DNA from: Papiliotrema nemorosa
Taxonomy: Eukaryota > Basidiomycota > Tremellomycetes > Tremellales > Rhynchogastremaceae
Reading direction: 5' to 3'
NCBI GenBank assembly: GCA_032158125.1
Contig: JASKOT010000010.1
Span: 310,001-374,000, forward strand
DNA length: 64,000 nucleotides
Part shown: piece by piece, positions 56,834 to 64,000 of the stretch
How positions within the stretch are numbered: the stretch's first letter is position 1
How the letters are laid out: the number at the start of each line of letters is the position of its first letter
The notes under the pieces: model-generated
What the model was told of the DNA's origin: nothing
The model's database searches: none
Seen by the model: only the letters and a program-made list of their open reading frames with translations
Position numbers and translations under genes: made by a program

Positions 56834-59353
56834 TCATATGGACTCGAGGAACGCTATATCCCCCTTGATCCCTTCTTCCACTTGTTTCTCCACAATCTGT
56901 TCTGCAATATCCGACATGCCCTCTTTTCTCGAACGTTTAGCGACAGGCGTAGCGGCGCCACCCGGCAACTCGTTTGCCATTCGTTTGGACTGTCTTCTAG
57001 CTCTGACCGAGCTTCCCATGGACGGTCCAGAGGGTGTTGCTAGCTGGGTTGCCCGCTCTGAACCACCTGTCGCTGGCGCGGGTGATCCGGCTTGTATAGT
57101 CGCTTCCGGAAGAATCTGGGTCGAACCACCGGCGGTAGTGACGGTGTATGTATTGTTGTTCATTGCAAAGATGGAGTCCAGCGACTTGGTGACGAAATCT
57201 TGCCCAAAGTCGATTGCCGATGTGTCAGGTTCCGCGGCAGGTGTCGGGACTTCCGGGGGAGGAGTTGGACGAGAATTGACCTCGACGACCTCTTCATTCG
57301 ACAAGCGTTGGACAGTCGAAGCATCCCGAAGGGCTTTGACCGCGGGTTTGAGACTCGAAAACGAGCTCATTTCCATGATTTCCGACAAATTTGGCAGCAG
57401 TATATCTTCGTCGGGGACTGGAGGATTATCGTACAATCCCTCGGCCCATTCTGGGTGCTCCGACATGACCATTTCGTCGACCTGGAATCGGAACAGCACA
57501 ATACCCGGCTGACCCGATTGAGGTAATCCATCCGCCGTTTTGGGCCGGATCTTCGGCAGCGTCGAGTGGTCCCAAAGCTCCGCGGGAAGGTGAAATGTCG
57601 GGGAAGGCTGTTTGGGTTTACCCTTTCGTTTCGATTTGTTATTTTGGTCCGCGGCGGAAACATCGAGGATCTGCAATAGCGCTCGGGCCTACTGATGAGC
57701 GAGGTAGATTATGGCCAAGCAAACAGACTCACAGTAGGGGACCACCAGAATTGGTCGACGACTTCATGGGCATGGGGTGCTCTACCACCATTTGCTAACC
57801 GCTGATACGCATGCCACTCCTCATCGGTGTAAGCGCGATTCGGGTCTGGTCGCTCGTTTGTCGGCGGCGCGAATTCAATGGTCAGTAGTGTCCTGTACAA
57901 AGCTCGAAGCTTGCAAGTGTTGAGTGGGGAGGCATCGAACGCCGCCACACGTCGTGCCAATAACTGGAATTTTAGCGTAGTTTGGGTATGCGCAGATACC
58001 ATCCCATCACCCACCGATTGTTGACGACGATATGTGTTCTGCTTTCGACGGGTCAATTCGTCCTTGTGAACTTCTCCCCTGGTTCGCGCTTGCTGCTCGG
58101 CCCATCGTTTCTACCGATCAGCTGGACGCTTTCGGATAGCACAAGCACTCACACACAGTCTCAGCCAGTAAACAGCCACTCCTTCCTTGATCTTACGCGT
58201 TAGCGCAGCAAAAGGCAAAGCAACCACCTTGCATACCTTTTGACTATCAACCTCCGGTTCCTCGGCTGCCAATGCACCCTCCCACGCCTCTGTGACATCT
58301 GCGACGACTTGATCGATGAATGGCTTTACCGCGTCGTCTGCCGGATCTGACCCGTATACGGGTCGATACTCGTCCACTCCGCTCAGAGACTCTGCTGCGG
58401 TTGGCGGTATCGAGTTGCTGTCTGGGAGATCCTTCGACCCGGGGGTCTTGAACTCGGCAATATTGTACTCTACGCCTAGACGCCTATTTGCCATTTTATG
58501 TATTAGGTGCTGCTCGTCAACATATACTCCCGCATCGGCTGCGAGTCTCACTTCTAACTTCATGCTTCGCCGCTTTCTCGTGCTATTAGCAGCGTTGTCA
58601 TCTGCTGGAGTCAAAGCAGGAGGCGGCGTGTTCTTCGCCGTGACGTCTGCCAGGATGGTTGCCGCCCTTGGGGCTCTGGCCTTTCTTTCCGGCTTGTTTG
58701 TGCCCGTCCCACTGATCTTCTTGACCGATGTCGAGGCGTTGAGCAGGTCGTATCGGGCTTTGAGATCGTCATATTCGGATTTGAGCACATAATTCCCCGT
58801 CAGAACCGGGTCGATGTTTGACATGCCTGACTGTTCAGCATTCCTCGAAAGGAAGCAGAGAGGTCTCGGGACACTCACTACCGTTGGCGAGATGTGATTG
58901 GAGACTCTTGATGATCTCAATCTGTTTCTTATTACTCCTTACTAGAAGATGCAGGGTCGCGGGCAAGGTTTGCAAGAGCGGAGAGCTATTCATCTGGTCC
59001 ATAAGGGTCGAATCGGACTGGGACAACTGGCTGAGTTCATCTAGGAGGGAAGCGACCGTCTGCGCTCCGGCAGAGTCTCCATTGACGGCGGGATCCGCTA
59101 CTAGAGGTGAAGTCGTTTCACCGTCTTCCACATTGATGCTGCCTGAATCCGCGGGTGCATGTTGACCATGATGTTCCGTGGTCGATTCAGCCTGAGACGC
59201 GCCATACAGATCCCCGGCAGAGGGTCCTCCGCTGCCAATAGCAGCTCGGAGGGCTTCCAGAGCTGCCTCTGCGTCTGTCTCATTGTGGTGTTGATGCTCG
59301 TTTTCCGCGTCGACGGCAATGTCAAACTCGGCGGTGGAAATGTTGGTGTCCAT
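56834..59353 (-). CDS. Unrecognised, probably nuclear protein
   Basis: Six exons on the minus strand: 58879-59353, 58237-58826, 58153-58191, 58015-58110, 57733-57963 and 56834-57688; about 761 residues. The N-terminal part is acidic and Ala/Ser-rich, with a helix NKKQIEIIKSLQSHLANGS. A short coiled coil (KSEYDDLKARYDLLNAS) follows, then basic patches (NKPERKARAPRAA; RKRRSMKLEVRL). The best-ordered part is EAWEGALAAEEPEVDSQKIK to EEWHAYQRLANGGRAPHAHE and VVDQFWWSPTARALLQIL. After that come KSKRKGKPKQPSP, FHLPAELWDHSTLPKIRPK and a Pro/Ser-rich tail with RARRQSKRMANE. Basic clusters suggest nuclear location. I know no family or orthologue name. A run of ten G (59379-59388) lies just before the start. 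Confidence 0.7.
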
Positions 59354-59754
59354 CGTGGGGGTGGACCTGTCGAGTGGAGGGGGGGGGGAGATGCGAAGAT
59401 AGGCGGGCAAAGAAGGTCGACAGTGTAAACAAAGGCGCAAGGTGGTGGGCAAGGGGTCAGACAAAGCGGGGTTATAGCATATCTCCGTCTCGCCTGGGAC
59501 CATTGTGGCACTTTTGCCACCCACCCATGGGGACGGACACGTGTGGCGTCGCCGGATCCGGTACTCGGGTCGCAACACGCGACTTTGTCAAAAGTCGGGA
59601 GCCAGATGCACGCAGATCACTTCTCTACCTTCCCACAGGACACGTCTGCTACCATCTCTCAACGAGCTTCACTTGTAGTCCCTACCCTCTCAAGGTGTTT
59701 TCTCTTCGTCTCTTAGCAAAACAGCGTCTACATACACAACGCTCCTTTCGCGCC
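59354..59754. promoter_or_regulatory. Divergent promoter, unknown gene / guanylate kinase
   Basis: 401 bp between divergent starts, with a ten-G run at 59379-59388 (C on the mRNA strand of the minus gene) and CT-rich sequence before GUK1. Confidence 0.45.
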
Positions 59755-60497
59755 ATGTCGAGCCCCATCAACCCCGAAGTGATTAACCGGGTGCGTCCCC
59801 TCACGCCCGAAGAAGGGTCCAACCGCTGACAGACAGCCACTGGTCATCTGCGGACCATCAGGGACGGGGAAATCTACTCTTCTCACTCCTCTTCTCGCTG
59901 CTCACCCCGACTCGTTCGGCTTCTCCGTTTCGCACACTACCAGATCTCCTCGAGCGGGAGAGGTCAATGGACAGCACTACCATTTCGTGACCAAGGACGA
60001 TTTTATGCAAAGGGTAGAGAATGGTGAATTCCTCGAATGGGCTCAGTTTGGTGGTAACTGGTGAGTGGACCTTATCACGGCTTTAAACGCAATTGACGCA
60101 TAGCTACGGAACCACGTTTGCCGCATTGACCGCCCTTGCTCCCCGACGTTGTATCCTCGATATTGAACTCCAGGGTGTTCTTCAACTTCGAGAAAAGGCT
60201 CCTCTCCAAAACCCTCCTCTCTCACCCGTCTTCCTCTTCCTTTCGCCGCCCGACGTGTCGACTTTGAAACAGCGATTAGCGGGGCGAGGAACCGAGACTG
60301 AAGAGAGTATTCGAAAGCGGCTCGACGCCGCCAGGGCGGAAATCAAGTATGCCCTCGAGACGGGACACGATATCGTCATTGTTAACGACGATGTCGAGGT
60401 GTCAAAGAAACAGTTGGAAAAAGTCGCCATGGGTTGGGAAGGATGGGAGACTTGCGGAGACAAGCTCCCTGCTTTGGACGTCAACGAGCTCGACTAG
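59755..60497 (+). CDS. GUK1: Guanylate kinase
   Basis: Phosphorylates GMP to GDP for nucleotide supply, including GDP-mannose formation. Exons: 59755-59790, 59837-60060 and 60104-60497; 217 residues, close to the usual size. P-loop GPSGTGKST; GMP-binding SVSHTTRSPRAGEVNGQHYH and FVTKDDF; EFLEWAQFGGN; then YGTTFAAL, ILDIELQGVLQL, FLFLSPPDVSTLKQRL and ETEESIRKRL. The family's NxYGTS motif reads NCYGTT here. It converges with GPN1 (140 bp apart). Confidence 0.96.
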
Positions 60498-60637
60498 ACG
60501 TAGTCGGTATGGACACTATCATTATTCCGGGTTACATCTTTTTCTATACAGCTGCACTTAGATCCTCACAAATCATGCATATACTATATTTCACTGCGTC
60601 ATGTCATGATAAAACGTTACACCTATCCAAGCCTTGC

Positions 60638-62182
60638 TCACATTGGCGCGGGCCAGCTCACACCTGTCCTTGCCAGCTCGTCCAACCCTCTTGCCCTCCC
60701 TGCCGCACCGCCGATCCCAGGTTCGGGCTCGACCATATCACTCGCATCCAAAGTCTCCGCATGTTCCGCTTCTTCCTGCTCTGCCATTTGACGCCGAATC
60801 TCCTCTTCTTCATCGGAATCGCGGTCATCGCCCTCGCCGTAGTCAAGGTACCTGGACATTAGCCTGTGCTCTCGTATCAGGACAGACCGGCTCACCGGTC
60901 TTCCCTCTCGTTACGCGGGAAAGGGCCGAATGGATTCTTGGAGCCTGGACCACGGGCATCCATACTCATGTCCTTCATTGCCCTCTCCAGATTGCTCTTC
61001 TTATCCGCCTCCACCTTGTCTTGTCGTTCCTTTGCCAATCTGTCCAGCTCAGGCTTGTACTCGCTGTTTGTCAGCTAATCCCACACTATCCCAGGCTCTC
61101 GTCATCACTCACGTCTCATACTCCTTTCTAGCCTCATCTACCGCCGCGAAAAACTCCTTCATCCCCTGACCCGTCATGGCACTGACCCCAACAGCCTGAA
61201 CATGAGCTCGGACCAAAGGCAGGATCGGCCATGTTGACTCACCCTGAGATTGTTGTAAAACTCTTCTAGCACCAGACACATGCTAGACATCAAACTGCTG
61301 GAATACGCCATTTCTCCATGTTCATCCCTCCCCCTCTCGTTCAAAGCTTTTTGATACGCCTCGAAATCCTTCATCCATTCAAGGGCGAAATCGTGTGGTT
61401 CCACATCAACCTTATTGAATACCAAGATGAAAGGCAGCCTCGTTTTGTACAAGATTCTGCATATCAGCAGCCGTCTTGGACCGTCTCTAATCAGCTCACG
61501 AGCAGGCGTAGAGCATGTTACTCATGAACGTAGCAGGAGCGGTCGTCCTTGGCGTGTCGATAATGTACGCAACGACTGTAGGCAGCGATGAAGCAATGGC
61601 GTCGGTGATGATAGCTCCCGAAGCGGACCAGGTGAAAATCTCAATCTGACCAGGCGTATCGACGAGTATATGACTAACGATGAGCAGGAATTCTCCTCGG
61701 AAGTATAACCCTCCACTCACTCTACACTTTCTGCTCGTTTCTCGATAAAGCCCAATACTTGGTCAAATTTGGTCGTGAATAGATTCAAAGCTGTCAAGAT
61801 TCCTCCGTTCGGTCCGAGGTTGTACCTACCTAGTCAGCTATGGTCTCGGCTGCGCAGCAGTCAACTGACTGCTTCATGACCTCTTTGTAATCGACTGTAT
61901 CCCTTATATCGATATTGGCAGAGTACGGCATGTGCGTTACAGCCGGGTCGAGGTTGAGGATATATGGAGGAGCATCTTTTGAGTGTAGATACGAGTTGAG
62001 ACGTTGCATCAATGTCGTCTTGCCCTGAGGGTCAATGTGGACCTGAGGGATGAAGGTGGGGTACCGACTGATCCTGCCATGCCGATACACAAGATTGTGA
62101 CCGGTGGTTTCTTGCCATTGCTACCTGCGACCTGGGGAGAAGTAGATGGTCCAGCTTCGGGAGGTGCTTGAGGTGCGGCCAT
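60638..62182 (-). CDS. NPA3: GPN-loop GTPase Npa3/Gpn1
   Basis: Needed for assembly and nuclear import of RNA polymerase II. Eight exons on the minus strand: 62069-62182, 61870-62024, 61721-61825, 61500-61673, 61243-61456, 61113-61195, 60896-61063 and 60638-60851; 408 residues. The P-loop GMAGSGKTT is built across the first junction (GTCGGT donor). Then [15 protein letters not shown], the GPN loop in [25 protein letters not shown] (G3), FILVFNKVD (G4) and [11 protein letters not shown]. The C-terminus has a helical region ([19 protein letters not shown]) and an acidic [10 protein letters not shown] segment, as in Gpn1 and unlike shorter Gpn2/3. It ends by reading through a possible donor to the TGA at 60638. 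Confidence 0.94.
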
Positions 62183-63384
62183 ACTGGATTCACGCTGCGA
62201 GAATGTATATATAAGTGATCAATAACACAACCGTGACATATTTCAGACTGGTGAACCACCTCCACCCTGCAATCATCCCGCTCGCTGGACTGCCACAATC
62301 ACAAGAGTCCGCTCAAAACGCCGGATGGGAGGACGGTCTCGCCACCCATTCCCATGCAGTGGCAAACACCCCTTGCCCCCCGTTATTGCCTGTTTCAGCA
62401 TCCCCCTCGGCGGGCATTACAAAACCCCTCGGAGGGCATTACAACTGGTCTCCCGACCCATTAGAAATTGTATTCCTGTGGGTGGTGGCGCCTATATTCC
62501 CCCCCTCGCGTGAGACGTTTTGCGCCATCCCCCCTCACTCCCTTGGATTAGCATCAACAACACCGCACCAACCCTTGCTGCATCACATCCACCTCTTGCA
62601 CACCTCTCATCTCATTGCCCAAACGACCAGCAACCACTCGCTGGGTCTGCTACGTCCTCAGCATATCCAACTGCACGCAACGAGGGCAAAAGAAAGAACG
62701 CTAGAGTGGATCAACGTTGAATTGGCTTGGATAGATTGCAAGATATAGGTAGGTCTCCTCTCGTTATCCACCTTGTGTCCTTCGACATGCGCCATTGCTC
62801 GATACGACACGGTAGCCCGACCTCCTATGGAAACGCTCCTCGAAAGTCGAGAGCTCTAGGCTGAACTACAACCTCGGACGACGCAGCGGGTCTGATCAAT
62901 GTCAATGTCATCCCAATCCCAGCCTGCCTCATATTGTGGTATCCACCTCATATCCACCGCTTCACCTTGGGCGAGACGTCCTCTTTGCATTACGACGGCA
63001 CTGCATCTTTGACAGACTCGCGCGACACGTCATACTGGTGCTTTGAACGGTCATGAGGGTCGCTCTCACCAGACTCGGCCGCGCGGGACTGTTCATGGGG
63101 TATCGTGTTTCATCCCTTGTGTCGAAGACGATCGCGAGATTTTAGCGTCCCAGCGAGTCGACACAATGTTTGTTACCCCCGCATGGATCTGTCCAGCACT
63201 CTCTGTCGAACAGAGACAAACAGGCTTCTGCCCTGCGTCCTGACATCTCGTCAACGTTACACCGACACCCGGCATCGTTCGACTGGCTCACTTCGTCTCG
63301 GCGAAACCTCGTCTGCTCCCCCTTCAGCTTCTTGCATTCGGCGTGTCCTAGTTGGTGCTGACACCTCAGTGACCTTGCTTCAAA
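62183..63384. promoter_or_regulatory. Divergent region between GPN1 and CDC42
   Basis: 1.2 kb without a supported gene. It should carry both promoters and a long CDC42 leader. It includes a 22-bp-period direct repeat (62403-62444) and C runs near 62500-62530. An open frame at 62215-62748 is translated CT-rich sequence without homology I can see. Confidence 0.5.
62403..62444. repeat. Two direct copies of a 20-bp unit
   Basis: CCCTCGG/GGGCATTACAA units at 62403-62422 and 62425-62444 differ at one base (C versus A at 62411/62433). They lie in the GPN1-CDC42 promoter region, about 220-260 bp before the GPN1 start. Either a duplicated factor-binding site or chance. Confidence 0.6.
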
Positions 63385-64000
63385 ATGCAAACGATCAAAT
63401 GCGTAGTGGTCGGTGACGGTGCTGTCGGAAAGTGAGTCGCTCAGTCACCCCTATTCCTCGTCTGACAATTGCAGGACATGTCTCTTGATCTCTTACACCA
63501 CCAACAAATTCCCCTCCGAATACGTCCCTACAGTCTTTGACAACTGTATGTCATCCATCTCCCAAGCTGGGCCTTTTCGTTGACAGTCAGACGCGGTAAC
63601 AGTCATGATCGGTGAAGATCCCTACACGCTCGGATTGTTCGATACGGCCGGACAGGAAGATTACGATCGTCTTCGACCATTATCATATCCTCAAACCGAT
63701 GTTTTCCTCGTTTGTTACTCAGTGACGAGTCCTGCTTCATTCGAAAACGTCAAAGAGAAGTGGTTCCCAGAGGTGCATCACCATTGTCCCGGTGTCCCTT
63801 GCCTGATTGTTGTATGTCACCTTACGAATGAAAGTCACACCTGGCTGACGGTCAGGGAACGCAGATCGACTTGCGATCTGATGAGGGACACATTGAAAAG
63901 CTGGCAAGGCAGAAACAGAGGCCGATCTCGCCTGAACAGGGAGAGCGACTCGCCAAGGAGTTGGGAGCTGTCAAATACGTGGAGTGCAGTGCATTGACTC
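63385..64000 (+). CDS. CDC42: Rho-family GTPase Cdc42 (3' end outside window)
   Basis: Polarity GTPase at the plasma membrane. Exons: 63385-63431, 63475-63545, 63591-63811 and 63856 to beyond 64000. Visible motifs: [20 protein letters not shown] (P-loop), effector region [32 protein letters not shown] (switch II), and [10 protein letters not shown], with KYVECSALT at the window end (G5). The TQIDLR and [19 protein letters not shown] segments favour Cdc42 over Rac or Rho. The C-terminal CAAX box lies outside. Some Tremellales carry two CDC42 paralogs, and the sequence here does not decide which one this is. Confidence 0.95.

Noticed and set aside
62403..62444. Repeat pair as a CRISPR-like array
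   Set aside because: Only two copies, 2-bp spacing, eukaryotic context.
62215..62748. 177-codon open frame between GPN1 and CDC42
   Set aside because: Low-complexity His/Pro/Leu translation of a pyrimidine-rich divergent promoter; no homology or gene-like exon structure.

Overview
This window is chromosomal DNA from a basidiomycete yeast of the Tremellomycetes (Cryptococcus/Kwoniella/Tremella type). The evidence is gene content plus gene structure: protein genes are cut by many very short introns (about 34-60 nt), with GTRAGT-type donors, CTRAC/CTAAT-type branch sites a few bases before the acceptor, and exons down to 4 nt. I see no transposon, rRNA, tRNA or CRISPR array. I count 29 protein genes; two are cut by the window edges.

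Layout: 1-804 is the 3' end of glutamate 5-kinase; 1072-3530 is the kinetochore protein Mif2/CENP-C; 4265-7269 is the Nedd4-type ubiquitin ligase Rsp5; 7725-8679 (-) is the spliceosomal zinc-finger protein Snu23; 8844-13391 is nucleoporin Nup133; 13527-15937 (-) is an acetyl-CoA transporter of the SLC33A1 family; 16374-17476 is phosphomannomutase; 17687-20343 (-) is the Golgi tether COG6; 20551-21787 is phosphatidylinositol synthase. After a 1.9 kb gene-free stretch comes a large putative transcription factor (23666-28292), an unrecognised gene (28939-29870, -) and a CUE-domain ubiquitin-binding protein (30137-31572, -).

The most unusual part is 31944-36887: three consecutive intronless plus-strand genes of 422, 483 and about 460 codons. 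They match no family I know but share a common plan, and they sit in a neighbourhood where almost every other gene is heavily spliced. They are the best candidates here for an undescribed, lineage-restricted gene family. Next come a cyclophilin with nine exons (37060-37943, -), Leo1 of the PAF1 complex (38416-40067, -), mitochondrial ATP synthase subunit 4 (40391-41370), a small unknown protein (41586-42019, -), a metallo-beta-lactamase-fold protein (42264-43474) and a Jsn1/Puf2-type RRM-Pumilio RNA-binding protein (43813-47909, -).

The right third holds two adjacent unknown genes with cysteine-rich C-termini (48792-49345 and 49745-50215, both -), importin alpha (51134-53320, -), the lariat-debranching-associated splicing factor Cwf19 (53632-56682), an unrecognised probable nuclear protein (56834-59353, -), guanylate kinase (59755-60497), the GPN-loop GTPase Npa3/Gpn1 (60638-62182, -) and the first two thirds of CDC42 (63385 to the window end).

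Most genes are housekeeping: nuclear transport (Nup133, importin alpha, Gpn1), splicing (Snu23, Cwf19), ubiquitin (Rsp5, CUE protein) and glycosylation/secretion (phosphomannomutase, COG6, PI synthase). They do not form operons. Exon coordinates were derived by hand from splice signals, reading frame and homology of the encoded residues. Several in-frame introns remain ambiguous and are flagged.
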